In this document: piece by piece, positions 1 through 11,727 of the stretch | Layout: the number at the start of each line of letters is the position of its first letter | Numbering within the stretch: position 1 is the stretch's first letter | Translations under genes and position numbers: made by a program | The notes under the pieces: generated by a model | Database searches by the model: none | What the model was told of the DNA's origin: nothing | What the model saw: the letters and a program-made list of their open reading frames with translations, nothing else | Assembly: GCA_963693365.1 (NCBI GenBank) | Contig: CAVNZM010000010.1 | Span: 4,898,001-4,962,000 of the forward strand | Length of the DNA stretch: 64,000 nt | From: Amoebidium appalachense | Taxonomy: Eukaryota; Ichthyosporea | Direction: 5' to 3'

Positions 1-90
1 AATATTCATACGACCCCATTTCGTCCTTCTGTGGTTGCGAATTCTGTGAATTTGTGTGGTGTCTGTGGCATGCGCTGGCGCGGCCACACG

Positions 91-186
91 TCATGCAATC
101 TTATGAATGAACTCAAGAGCTCCCGAGGGTTGTGCAAATACACGGTCTTCTGTGCTAGCGATTGCATGATCCAGAGAGGCCAAGAG
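91..186 (-). CDS. DNAJC2: Candidate last exon of DNAJC2/zuotin
   Basis: A 96-nt minus-strand exon follows a usable acceptor (AG at 188-187). It begins in phase 0, which is what the exon ending at 2852 requires, and ends in TGA at 93-91. It encodes 31 residues, starting LLASLDHAIAS and ending EFIHKIA. With it the assembled coding sequence is 1350 nt (449 residues), close to the 433-residue yeast zuotin Zuo1 and much shorter than SANT-bearing animal DNAJC2. I cannot show homology for this short tail, so the assignment rests on phase, strand, acceptor and total length. The intron before it (2851-187) would be about 2.7 kb and holds a CA repeat, G/C tracts and the unexplained block at 1294-2201. 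Confidence 0.42.
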   Translation of the reverse strand, partial: LLASLDHAIASTEDRVFAQPSGALEFIHKIA

Positions 187-221
187 CTGTATTGTACGGG
201 CAACACACACCCTGGTGCCCC

Positions 222-281
<60 letters not shown>

Positions 282-1249
282 GCACAGTGCCACACGTATG
301 TGCACATGTGTACACACACGCACAATCACAAACATGAAGGCTTGCTTGCATTATATTACATATACAGACCTGGTGACAGTTGATTCTTTAGCTATAGCCC
401 CCCTTGAGCTCCTACTAGTTTCACACATACACAGGACCGCACATGTGCAGCCACGCATTGTGACACGTGCACGGGCATGCTGAGCGCTCCCTTACATGTG
501 CACGGGAACACACACACACACCTCCTACATAATAAGGCTTCTTTTGAATTTGGGAGGGGGGTTGGGCAGTACTAACTCTGAAACATTGTGGTCCTGCGTT
601 CTGTGACACATGCGTATGTGTGTTTGTAGTGATGTGTGTATGCTTCTGTTGTTGGTGATATAACATGTATAGTATGCGTACATGCATATGATGGCGCATG
701 ATGCGTGATCGATAAATCATGAGACATTTGCGCCAGAAACCAAACTGATTACGGGGAGGGAGGGAGGGGGGAGGGGGGGGGGGGGGGGGGGGGGCTGTCG
801 AGAGCAAGAAGGAGGGACGGGGGGGGGGGGGGAGGGGGGGGGGGGGAGGAGGGGGGAGGGAGGGGTTTGCCGGTTAGGCCTGGGGGAGGGGGGATAAGGG
901 ATGTAAGAGAGATAAAATTGATTCAGAACTAAAGGGTGCTCCACCACAGAGACTAGCACATATTACCCTGCGCCAGTCTGTGAGCGTGTCCGAGAGAGTG
1001 CGCGCCCGTGTGCGCGCGTGGACCTATGTGCAGAAGGCGCAATGTGCGTGTGCATGTCTGCATGCACCATTTATGGTTTTTTTTTCCCCTCCTGGTCGTC
1101 TGTTTACTGTGTATGTGTGTGTGTGTGAGTCTGTGTGGTAAATGTGTGTGTGTGTGCGATTGAAGTGCATCCGACGGTGTGCGTGCGTGTGTGTATACAC
1201 GTATATAGTGTGCACACTTGTGTGCATGTATGTGTGTGTGTGTGTGGGT

Positions 1250-1293
<44 letters not shown>

Positions 1294-1294
<1 letters not shown>

Positions 1295-2201
1295 TGCCTA
1301 GCAAGTTAATTAAAAAGCGTGTCACAGTGCCTGGTAATGTTACAGTAGTGGATATAGAGAAATTGCCAATACCATCCAACTGTTTTCCAGTATATACGGA
1401 CAAATGCCATGTCAGATATCTGCCCATCTCCACCCAGACGCATATATCACTGATCTTCGACAACACAATGTTTATGTTAGTGTACAGGTACACGCATGTG
1501 GGCTAGCTTTAGCTTCCAATAAATTTCAAAACAGGGGCCCAACCTTCACACTTTATGACATATACACACTATCATGTCATGATGTACGCCTGAGTTGTCT
1601 GCCTGCTTCTATTTCGCCGTGCATTTTCGAAACCCCGATACTGCAGCCATGGCCATCGAGACACAGACTAAGTCTTCGTTACTTGATTCCCTTATTATTA
1701 CAGGCAGCACCATGCACCAGGCACCCGTGCTATTAAATTAGTATTCTGTCCAAAAGTACCGGAAATCAATTTGAAAATATCAAAAAGTCAACAACTGTAC
1801 ACAAGCCAAAATATCACATCAAAGGTGGTGTTATGGCATTCTTATCACCGGGATAAGACATATGTTAGATGGATACACATGTGTGGCGGAACAATGATAG
1901 TCAAAATCAATATTACATGTCATTGGCATCATCAGACCCCGGCTGGCTAGGTGAGGCTGAGCCTGCAGCCACAGTAGAAGTAATAAAACTTAGTGCGAAA
2001 TCCGTCCCCCCTTCTCCCCCACCAACAACGGGTTCCAAAGTTAGAAAGCCACCTTACAACACACTGCGTACTTGCATTAATTTCCACACCGACATCAAGA
2101 CGAATAAACAGCACTCTCAGTATGATATCCTTATGCCCCCTGCAATGGAAACAGGGGTACTAGGGACACCGTATAAACAGACACCCCTCGCAAAATCGTA
2201 A
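1294..2201 (+). pseudogene. Frame-broken coding-like block, unidentified
   Basis: This 0.9-kb stretch lies in the putative last intron of DNAJC2, on the opposite strand, and is free of the homopolymers that fill its surroundings. It is open in pieces: 1294-1503 and 1687-1950 share one frame, and 1869-2201 continues in another. Translation gives ordinary mixed-composition peptide (for example KKRVTVPGNVTVV near the start) instead of repeat sequence. I do not recognise a family. An old mobile-element or integrated-virus gene is possible because the block is broken by stops and frame changes, but this is inference. It could also be chance openness. Confidence 0.25.
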
Positions 2202-2793
2202 CGCTCAGGCAAACGCCGAGTGTCGCACGAAACCCGGGGGGCAAACTGGGGCGGGGGAAAACTTATCGATGCTTAGACTTTGTAGATGGTGAACTTGCGA
2301 ACCTGCAACACAATTCTTGTTAGCATCATCATCTGGTGGTGGGTGGCAGAGAAAGGCAAAAGAAACACCAATCCTTTCTAACCAAACAGGCCCCACCGGA
2401 ACAGCCGTCCCACAATCACCAGGGCAATGTTCGGCCCTGTGTCTATGTGCCGTGCAAGTGTGTTGTCCCCTGACTGACCAAGTGCGTATGTGAGCTTAAT
2501 GTATGTCCTTTTTGGCTGGCTGGCTGGTGGGCAGAGCAGGCCCGCCCACGGGGGGAGGGGGGACGGGGGGACATGAGATTTCGCATCGAACATAGAGCAC
2601 ATATCCTCAGGGGCGGCCAATCAGAGGGAGTTTTTAGAATGCGCCACAAGAGTACGAAAAATCTATTAAAAGACGAACAACTGTTGCAATTATTGCAGTG
2701 ACTCTGTAAAGCAAGCAGAGTATTGCGTGTTTTTTTTGTTTTTTGTTTTTTTTTTTTTTGTGGGGGGGGGGGGGGGGGGGAGGGAAGAGAAAG

Positions 2794-2828
<35 letters not shown>

Positions 2829-2851
2829 TATTGGGTATTGGGGACACATAC

Positions 2852-3430
2852 AGCTGCATAGAAGTTCTCTTCTGTGAAGTCCGCATTAAGTGACGTCATC
2901 TCCTCCAGGCTCATCTTCTCACACAGACCCTCGGCCCACATCACACGCTCCAGCCCAGCCTGTGTCATCTCACCCGCAAGGAAATAGTTCTTGTCCTGTT
3001 GTGAAGGGTCGACCGGTTTAGACTATCGAATGGGAGGGAAATGAAAGAGTGTGTGTTTGCGTGTGCATACGAAACAGACACCTCCACAACCCCCCCCCCC
3101 CCCCCCCCAAAAAAAAAAAGGTGTTGGTGGGGAGAGGGGGGTTTAGAATGAGCTATAAATTACGTGTGTACGGCATGGAAGTTTGTGCCACGAAGTTTGA
3201 GTGTGCGTGCTTTTGAGCTTTTTGCGAGTGCCTGCGCATGCAGCCTAAACTTTGTATTGTCGCCAGACGACCGCTCATGGGTGGTTGTGAGGTTGTGTGG
3301 TATGCTCTCACATTCATAACGAACAACACAATGCAAAGTGCAAACCACATCTGAAGAGTATGGACAGTATGCACAACAAGTAGAGCCCATCCTGCGGAGG
3401 GGGGGGGGGGTCCAAGGTGGCGAGAGGATG

Positions 3431-3468
<38 letters not shown>

Positions 3469-4709
3469 AGGGGAAGGGGGGGTCCAAGGTGGCGAGAGGA
3501 TGCGGGGGGGGGGGGGGGGGGGGGGGGAGGGTTTTCAGACCTTTGCGTTTTGGCGCAGGGCTCTTCTCTGTTCCTTGACCAGCTTTTTGTTTGCCTCCTT
3601 GGCCGCCTTGTTGGCCTGTGCCTGCAAAAATGCATTCCAGTCAACTTAATCGCACTCACTAGAAGAACAACTCCAGGCACTTGTTGATATTTATGAGCGG
3701 GCTAGAACATGGCTCCAGAAGGATCCCCCAAAACTATTGTGTGGGGCGAGTCGCATGTGTAACAGCGGATTTACGTTTTTCCTGTTTCGACATTTAGGCC
3801 ACGTAAAATTCCGTTACAGACATAGGACTGCATGTAGTTCTACATATAGTAAAAATTAATAAATTCACACAAAATATGGATATTTTCGTATAACGAGGCT
3901 CAATTTTCCGTAGTTACTAGTTACATACTGTTACACACATATGGAAACGGGGTCTAAAATTCCCGGGAGCGCAGGTACGGACATACGATCGCCCCCCCAC
4001 TTAGAAGTGTTGGGGGATCCTCCAGAAACACCTAGAAGACGAATTTTTCAGAAACATATAGTAGAATGGTTTATGAAACATCTAAAACATACAGAAAAGC
4101 GCTGCCGAAGGTCTGAAGAAAGGAAAGAGCGATGGAGGTTGTGGTGGAAGAGGGCTCCGGGATGGAAAGGGGGGGAGGGGAGGGGGGAGGGGGAGGGGGG
4201 AAGAGCTGTTGAAGACGGAGAGGGAGGTGGGAAGGGAGAGGGCGAAAGACGGAGAAGCGGGGGGGGGGGGGGGGAGTGCATGAATGATCATGCAAGACGG
4301 GCTGCAGTACTCAGTAGGTTTTTGTGTGTATATATGTTGTATATACGTGTAGTGTGAGTTAGTGTGTGTGTGTGCTTGCTTGCTTGTGCATATGTACATG
4401 TGCGTGTGCATGTGTGTGTGTGTGTGTGTTGTCGACCCAGGGGGGGGGGGGGGGGGGGGAGGGGAGGAACATACTGCAACTTTGGCCTCGGCAGCCGCCT
4501 TCTCTGCAGCCAACTTCTCAGCCTCCTTGGCCTGTGATGACGTCATAGTCAGCACGTGTCAATTGTCGTTGATTCCACGCCAAATTAAAATCGAGTAACT
4601 GACGAGCCCCCCCCCCCCCCCCCCCCCCACACACATACGACGCTTCATTCACACCTCAAACACAATATATGCACCCATCCACTCGCCCACCCACTTCCCT
4701 CCCGCCTCC

Positions 4710-4740
<31 letters not shown>

Positions 4741-5272
4741 ACAACTCCACACCAACACACACATTCGCACCCACACCCACACCTCCACACACCCACCACA
4801 CGTACCTTCTCAGCGGCAATCTTCTCCGCATTTGCCGCCGCATACTTTGCTGCCTTCTTGGCCTCCTTCTCCTGCTTCTCCTTCTCCTGTTCGTCCACAC
4901 ACACATTAGTGGTCAGATGACATAACATATCTCTCTCTCTCTCCCCCCCCCCTCCCCACTGAAGTCATCTACTATGCCACCAACCTTCCTCTCTCTTCAA
5001 TTCTCTTCAACCCCCCCCCCCCCCCTCCCCCCAACAGCGGATCACACCCACACCCACACCCACACCCACACCAACACCCACACACCAAGGTTGGCGATAC
5101 CCCAAGTGTATCCATCGAAAGAGTACGGAGTAAGGGCAGAAAGAAGATATATTGGTGTGATCGTGGTGTGTATATGTGTGCAGAACCAAAAAAAAAGAAT
5201 CAAAAGCCAAACAGTACCAAAAACAAACATACACAAACGGGTAGGCGGGTGAGGGGGGGGAAGGGGGGGAGG

Positions 5273-5303
<31 letters not shown>

Positions 5304-5480
5304 AGCTTAGAAAGGTTAGCAATGAATAATCCAAACAAAAACCCCACCTTGAACATTTTCAAGCGGGGGTCTGCCTTCATTGCATATTCGACCAAGGTGA
5401 TAATCCTCGCCACCTCATCCTTTTTGCGATCTGCACGTCTCTTCTTGTTCTGCCGTTCAAGCCAACGTTTCTCCTCACGG
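2852..5480 (-). CDS. DNAJC2: DNAJC2/zuotin, 3' half (exons 7-11)
   Basis: Five minus-strand exons are visible: 5480-5348, 4886-4806, 4531-4475, 3621-3541 and 2995-2852, all with GT-AG borders and compatible phases. Exon 7 encodes the zuotin-homology segment (REEKRWLERQNKKRRADRKK, then a run ending KADPRLKMFK), which matches the ECRDERRWIEKQN region of human DNAJC2. Exons 8-10 encode a highly charged Lys/Glu/Ala helix, the middle domain known to contact the ribosome. Exon 11 encodes the start of the C-terminal helical bundle (GLCEKMSLEEMTSL). In the cell this protein is the J-protein of the ribosome-associated complex and stimulates Hsp70 on nascent chains. Exon 7 needs an upstream exon ending in phase 2. 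None exists before the gap, but the exon at 45063-44998 fits exactly. Confidence 0.9.
3650..4150 (+). pseudogene. Second frame-broken coding-like block
   Basis: Plus strand, inside the DNAJC2 intron 4474-3622. The frame is open from 3650 to 3859 (70 codons, no ATG at the left edge) and again in the same frame from the ATG at 3941, encoding a basic peptide (EWFMKHLKHTEKRCRR) before running into G-rich repeat near 4165. The composition is mixed and unlike the flanks. It may belong to the same decayed element as the block at 1294-2201. I cannot assign a family or function. Confidence 0.2.
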
Positions 5481-5559
5481 CTGAAATTTCGAAATTTCAG
5501 CCCCGTAAGTCATCACAGACATCAACCTCGTGCAAAAGTGTAAATCACGTGTTGCATGG

Positions 5560-6059
5560 NNNNNNNNNNNNNNNNNNNNNNNNNNNNNNNNNNNNNNNNN
5601 NNNNNNNNNNNNNNNNNNNNNNNNNNNNNNNNNNNNNNNNNNNNNNNNNNNNNNNNNNNNNNNNNNNNNNNNNNNNNNNNNNNNNNNNNNNNNNNNNNNN
5701 NNNNNNNNNNNNNNNNNNNNNNNNNNNNNNNNNNNNNNNNNNNNNNNNNNNNNNNNNNNNNNNNNNNNNNNNNNNNNNNNNNNNNNNNNNNNNNNNNNNN
5801 NNNNNNNNNNNNNNNNNNNNNNNNNNNNNNNNNNNNNNNNNNNNNNNNNNNNNNNNNNNNNNNNNNNNNNNNNNNNNNNNNNNNNNNNNNNNNNNNNNNN
5901 NNNNNNNNNNNNNNNNNNNNNNNNNNNNNNNNNNNNNNNNNNNNNNNNNNNNNNNNNNNNNNNNNNNNNNNNNNNNNNNNNNNNNNNNNNNNNNNNNNNN
6001 NNNNNNNNNNNNNNNNNNNNNNNNNNNNNNNNNNNNNNNNNNNNNNNNNNNNNNNNNNN
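5560..6059. other. Assembly gap of exactly 500 N
   Basis: The run of N is exactly 500 long, which is typical of a placeholder of unknown true size. The left flank ends 79 bases beyond DNAJC2 exon 7. The right flank begins inside a dispersed repeat in a PDI intron. Both genes are broken at the gap, so the two flanks are unlikely to be neighbours at this spacing. Confidence 0.95.
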
Positions 6060-6250
6060 CAAGTGAAACATTATCTGGGTTGGGTTTCGTTAACGAGGTG
6101 AATAGGTCGAAACTCAGGCAATTTGGATGACGTGGGCCCCCCTGAGGATGGGCTCTGCTTATTATGCATACTCTTTATGTATAGCTTGCATTCTGCATCG
6201 TGTTATCCGTTTGTTCTTGTGTACTTCGTACTTTTCGCAGCATTCAAATC
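6060..6250 (+). repeat. Dispersed C-tailed intronic repeat, copy truncated by gap
   Basis: This is a copy of a family also found at 51868-52028, 55564-55742 and, reversed, at 36555-36905. The recognisable order is AACGAGGTGAATAGGTCGAAACTC, then CCTGAGGATGGGCTCTGCTTATTATGCATACT, then GCATTCAAA followed by C-rich sequence. GGTCGAAAC is one mismatch from a pol III B box. It lies in a PDI intron in the sense orientation. Confidence 0.75.
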
Positions 6251-6298
6251 CCCCTTCTCCGAACACACACACACACACACCCCTACAAAAATCAAAAC

Positions 6299-6355
6299 CT
6301 AACATCCCTTTCTTTTCCCATTTCCCCTTTCTTTAGCGTGTTATCCTCCTCAACA
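6299..6355 (+). repeat. Duplicated 3' splice site of PDI exon 6526
   Basis: The pyrimidine tract, AG and first bases of the PDI exon occur twice. The upstream copy (6299-6355) has CTTTAG followed by CGTGTTATCCTCCTCAAC; the downstream copy (6490-6546) leads into the real exon. The upstream copy can encode only RVILLNN before entering poly(C). The two are separated by poly(C) and AT-rich repeat. It may act as a decoy acceptor. Confidence 0.7.
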
Positions 6356-6384
6356 ACCCCCCCCCCCCCCCCCCAAAAAAAAAA

Positions 6385-6421
<37 letters not shown>

Positions 6422-6525
6422 TAATAATATAACAATAACATAGCAAAGGGTAAAACAATTTATTAAAAAAACCCCGTACAGTATCAAAGCTAACATCCCT
6501 TTCCTTTCCCTTTCCCCCTTTTTAG

Positions 6526-7209
6526 CGTGTGATCATCCTCAACACGTCCAACAACCAAGGCATGGTCAAATACCTTTATGATGGAGAGATCACCTGTGAC
6601 AGCTTCAAGCAGTTTGCCGGCGACTACCTGGCCGGCAAGGCAAAGCCCTTCTATGCCTCTGAGGACGTACCAGAGGACTGGGACGATAAGCCTAATAAGG
6701 TAAAGAATGACGTGATTTTATTAGCTTCCCCATGCCCCCTTTCGGATGTTTCCCGTCGTGATGTGTACTTGGTACTTTGTAACACATCCCCCCCCCCCCC
6801 CCCCCCCTTCCTTAAAAAAAGTGCCTAGTGACAGTCCGTCAGATAATTGGGGTGGCACTCTCGTTTGTTTTGGAGTGTTGGCTGACAAGCCACTTGCCCT
6901 TAGACTACTCTGTTCTTCTTGTCTCATGTGTTCTTGTAGATGTTGTTTCAATGCTAATCCCGGGATTCCTGTTGCAGGTTCTTGTTGGCAAGAACTTCCA
7001 CGATGTTGCCTTCGACAAGAACAAGCATGTGTTCGTCAAGTTCTGTACGTCGATTCTCCTCCCCCCCCCCCCCTCTTTCTGCCCATTAGTGTTTTCCTTG
7101 GCTTAGATATAACCTTCGCCTTTAGAGATTTCATGCACGGACTCTGTGCAAACACACACGTGCATACACCCGCACGTGCACCAAACACACTCGCACACCA
7201 CACACAAAA

Positions 7210-7243
<34 letters not shown>

Positions 7244-7975
7244 GGTGAATGCCAGGGAGGGAGAGAGAGTTGGGGGAGAGAGAGGATGTGGTGGGGAGTG
7301 AGAGGGAATTGAGAGGAAACACCGAAGAGAGGGAGACACACACACTGTACAAGCACTTACAAGGAATCGAATGCTTTGACACATGCTTTTACGAGCACAT
7401 CACACTGTTCTGGGCACCAGCACACTGCTGTTGCATTAGAGACTTAAGCCGTGAAGGAATCATATGTTCGGCCACACATACCCGGCCTAAACACATTCGC
7501 GTATACACCGAGGAAGTGAGAGTAGAGACCAACACACACCAACGTAACAGAGTATTGACACAGTAGAATTTTGACACTCTTCCCTTCTTCCTCTCTTTAA
7601 CTCTCCTCCCATATCGGCAGCTCTCGCACTGTTTTCTCCTTTGGCTTCTTCTTTTACCTAATGCTCATGTCTTGCACTGTTCTTCCTTCCCGATTTTCCT
7701 TTTCGTTTTTTTCTCTTCCATTTCTCCGTTTCAGATGCGCCGTGGTGTGGACACTGCAAGAGCATGGCCAAGGACTGGGAGAAGCTTACCCGAGTAGTTT
7801 GAGAAGGATGCCGATGTGGTGATTGCGGAGCTAGAGGCCACAAAGAACATAGTGCCTGAGGTACGTACGTGAGGAGATACTCCTTGCAATGTCTTTGCCA
7901 CCCCCCCCCCCCCCCCCCCCCCATATATATATATATATGAAAATATATATATATATAAAAACCCCCCCCCTCAAA

Positions 7976-8053
<78 letters not shown>

Positions 8054-9139
8054 AGGAGAGAGAGAGAAAGACAGACAGACAGACAGACAGACAGACACCA
8101 CCACCTCAGCCTCCTCCACCTCTTTTTTTGAGAGGGAGAAGGAGAAAAAACAGTACAAGAGCAAGAAGGGAAGGTTAAAATGAAGGAACAAGCGACCACG
8201 ACATCTCCTATCTCTACTGCCTGCACATCCCCCCCCCCCCCCCCCCCCCTGCTTATTATGCATACTCTTCATGTATGGTTGGCACTCTGAATCGTGTTAT
8301 CCGTTGTTCACGTGTACTTCGTACTTTGTGACGCATTTAAACCCCCTCCCCTCCCCCCATCCCCCCCCCCCCCCCCCCCCACCCCAAACACACACACGTA
8401 CACGCACACGCACACACACACACACAAACGCGCACACACGCACACACACAGACCCACCGTTTATCCGATCACTTTCTCCACCTTTTCCTCCACTTCCTCA
8501 CACACCATTATGGTTTTTTTGTTTGTTTTTTCAGGTGCCCATTGAGGGATTCCCGACGATCAAGATGTTCCCCAAGGCCAAGGAGGGCGCTGACCAGGAG
8601 ATCCTCGAATATGGTGGTGGCCGCACATACCAGAATATGAAGGTGTGTGCTCTCTCACCCCCCCCCCCCCCCCCCCTCCCCGTGTGATGAATGCGCTTTC
8701 TTACCTTCCCCCCTTTCCCCCTTCCCCCCCCCCCCCCTTTTCCACACACCATAAACAGACCATGAAGAGATGGGGGGGGGGGGGGGGGGGGGGGGGAAAG
8801 AGGAGGGGGGAGGGGGGGGGGGGGGGAGAGAAGGATAGAGTGAGAAAAAGACAAAGAGAACAATAAACACTGCACCTCTCTCATTCCGCTGCACCACAGT
8901 CTCACCTTCCCACACTTTCCTCATATAACCCTTTCCGGTGATCACAGCAATACGTCGAAGCCATTAAGCGTGGGGAGAGGCCAAACCCCACCCACGACGC
9001 AGACCACGCCGAGGAAGAATCGATGGAGGAGGAAGGAGGGGAAGAGGGAGCAGAGGAGGAGGAGGAGGAGGAGGAAAAGGAGAAGTTGTCGTTTGAAGGC
9101 GAAGAGAACGAGTGGGTGCATGAAAAGGATGAGTTGTGA
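6526..9139 (+). CDS. Protein disulfide isomerase, 3' part (b' end, a' domain, HEKDEL)
   Basis: Five exons: 6526-6699, 6978-7044, 7735-7860, 8535-8642 and 8948-9139. They encode about 221 residues: the end of the b' domain (RVIILNT), the x-linker, and a thioredoxin-like a' domain with VLVGKNFHDVAFD, the active site APWCGHCKSM and the cis-proline segment GFPTIKMFP. An acidic Glu-rich tail and C-terminal HEKDEL follow, an ER retrieval signal. The protein forms and reshuffles disulfides in the ER lumen. The usual N-terminal a and b domains are absent: nothing PDI-like lies left of the gap. Exon 7735-7860 contains one extra base (within GTAG at 7794-7797) that puts TGA in frame at 7800, while both sides align to PDI in different frames. 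This is a sequencing error or a recent null allele. Confidence 0.93.
6735..6807 (+). repeat. Partial C-tailed intronic repeat
   Basis: Only the 3' part of the family is present (CGTGATGTGTACTTGGTACTTTG, then ACACAT and poly(C)). It is in the sense orientation within PDI intron 6700-6977. Confidence 0.5.
8248..8382 (+). repeat. Partial C-tailed intronic repeat
   Basis: Starts at CTGCTTATTATGCATACTC and ends GACGCATTTAAACCCC in a C-rich tail. Sense orientation, in PDI intron 7861-8534, which also contains ATATAT, a (CA)n block at 7976-8051 and GACA repeats. Confidence 0.7.
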
Positions 9140-9578
9140 GCTCAGAATGTCTGTGTTTTGCCCTGGATGTAAGCCGCTGAGTTTGACATATGCTCCATAT
9201 AGAGGTTTTACCCTAGTATGAAGTATATGGTAGTGTGGGGGATAATGTGCAAGTTGTGTGGTGTGTTCATAATCCTCAGTCCGGCATTACATACATATAT
9301 CATGTTTGTTGCATGTTTAAGCTTCTCGCGGTATTTTTCGGCTCGCAACATAGAACCAGCAAATATTCCTTCTTTCCAGGATCCCCCTCTGCTTTTGCTT
9401 TTCGACTTGTGCACGTAACAACTGTGTACATAAAATCTAACGGCCTCTCGTACTGGGTTCGAGTGTGAAGGCTCTAATCGAAGTCGTAATATGCCGGTAT
9501 ACTGTAACGTGTGCATGGTATCGTATTTTTTTTCTGGAGAGATCATTACGGCTGTTGTAATTCTACTCAGTGCGCGTA

Positions 9579-9584
9579 AAATAA
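9579..9584 (+). terminator. Possible PDI polyadenylation signal AATAAA
   Basis: A canonical hexamer on the PDI strand, 440 nt downstream of the stop codon at 9137-9139. Only the motif and position support it. Confidence 0.3.
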
Positions 9585-10847
9585 AGATGAAGAAACGTTG
9601 AATCTCGGCAATAATTATTGCAAGAAGACAATTCGAATCCATTCACAAAAAATTTCGCTGTAACATTGTTGTACTGCAACACACGCCTGAAAATACGCTG
9701 CAGCCGCAGAACGTTATAAATACTCTCACGTGAAGCGTGTGCAAGTGCACATCCATAGAACAGGTATATGCAAGTGGTGTACGAATAGTGTGCATATGAG
9801 ATGCACATGCAGTCTGCATACACACATACGCCCACACACCCACCCACAGACACACACACACACATACACACACACGTGACACGCACTCCATAACACGCAC
9901 CGACACACACGTACGCACTCCGATACACGAAGTGCTCTCACCCCGGTGGCGCACACGTGCACATAAAATAACTCAGATGTAACACAGTGTCCAAACCCGT
10001 CTAAAAGCTTTATCTAATCAGGGCCTTCCAGCAACAGTTGCTAGTAACGTGCATACTGTGTGTGAGGCAGATCGCAAATCCTTCGACTCTGTTGGCCGCC
10101 TTGAAACAGTCGTCGTGATGTTACATTACAGTGCAGTGACTGACAGTGTGCGCATGCACGCGTCAACATCGGTCATCTCAGTGACGGCTCGAGCCTCAAG
10201 CACATGTCATTAATAACTCTGGATGTACACGTACAAGTTTAACATCCAAACGGCGTCGTCGGGTGACGGCGTCGCGTGATGAATGTTCAAATTTGCTCCA
10301 TTGCAACTTCAGAAATACATATGTGTGTGTGTGGGGGGGGGGGGGAGGGGATTGCAACTGGCAGAATACACGTGTGTGTGCACATGTGTGTGTGTGGGGG
10401 GAGGGGGGGAGGGGTGAGGAGGGGGGGGGGGGGAGGCCGGCGATATACGGTTTCATGGAACGTTTTTTTTTGTGTGTAAAAGACTCGAGATGTGGCTGTG
10501 ATCAGGTGCCGAAGCACCAAACCAGGCCAACCATAATATTGATTACGTAAGTACTTCGGTGCCTGTATGTCACCTGCAGGCGAGCACGAGGCTCAAGTAG
10601 TCTATCTGATTCACCGAAATTCCATGCCGGAAAGTTCTGTGTGGAGACAACGGTGTCAAACTTTGACAAGGTGTGTGTGTGTGTGTGCACGCTTGTTTAC
10701 AATGTGCACTGTGTGTGTGTGTGTATTTGCATGTGTGTACATGTGTGCGTGTGTGCGCGCCCGCGTGTGTGTTTGTTGGTGTGTTTCATAAGCACGCGTG
10801 CGTGTGTGTTTTGTACACACAGTACACGTGTGCCTGCGACAACTTGA

Positions 10848-10879
<32 letters not shown>

Positions 10880-11528
10880 CCCCTTCCCCCTTTTCTTTTT
10901 TTTTCTTTTCTTTTTTTCTTTTTTTTTGCCTATGTGTGTAATTACACAGCGCCTCCTAGCCTAAATAGCAAACCTACAGCTAAAAATGTAGGCCCATACC
11001 GAATTAGCGTGTGTGTCTTCGGTGTGTGGGCGTATATAAATGCATGTGTGATCCTGCAAATTTAAAATCCGAATATTGAGAGGTCGTCGGGAGAGTGCAC
11101 TCGAAACATCACAAGCCATTCGAATTTTCCATATATTCGGCTCATTCATTATAGTGTTCATGAATTACACCCATATTTGTTTGGTCACCTTCAAGGTGGG
11201 CTTACATTACTATGTGGTGACTTCAGAGGTTTCTGCACGTGCGATACACACATTCGGCTAAATCAAACTAGAAACTACATATGCTGGGTCCAGCTAGCCT
11301 ACATACCTTTGCACGGGAGCACCAGCACTGATGACTATCAATTATTACTAGCCTACTGTTGTAGATAAATTACGTAAACAGCTTGTGATTTGACTACTTA
11401 TATCAAAGTTATCTAGCTATAGCTGGGGGAGAGATTTTTGAACTGGTGAGCCAACACTGTGGGGTTAGTCCTAAGCTGGTGAAATAACATAAGCAAGGAA
11501 CGACGTGTTGTCGAACGAATGTATGGTT

Positions 11529-11534
11529 TTTATT
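11529..11534 (-). terminator. Likely polyadenylation signal of the ATP-grasp gene
   Basis: AATAAA on the minus strand, about 195 nt beyond the stop at 11728. A 30-nt poly(A/T) tract at 11669-11698 lies between the stop and the signal. Confidence 0.45.
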
Positions 11535-11667
11535 ATAAGCCATCCAGCAAAAGGCAAAACTATATAACCACCACCATTATATGCGGCTGCCCACGTTTAT
11601 ACTGAATTACTTATACAAGAACTGTACAAAAACATGGATGTCAAGACTGAGGTGACAAAAAGCAAAA

Positions 11668-11700
<33 letters not shown>

Positions 11701-11727
11701 AAACAAAACCCCCAGAAAAAAACCACC

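Larger units (their letters stand above)
9140..11727. other. Intergenic stretch between convergent PDI and ATP-grasp genes
   Basis: No exon or RNA gene is recognised here. It holds mixed-composition unique sequence, a (CA)-rich block near 9820-9915, G tracts at 10331-10432, GT-rich sequence at 10670-10830 and a C/T-rich block at 10850-10927. A plus-strand AATAAA at 9579-9584 lies about 440 nt after the PDI stop and could be its polyadenylation signal. None of the C-tailed intronic repeats is present, unlike in the introns on either side. Confidence 0.6.

Noticed and set aside
7976-8051. Regular (CA)n blocks as a CRISPR array or satellite with spacers
   Set aside because: There are no unique spacers; these are simple dinucleotide repeats within spliced introns.
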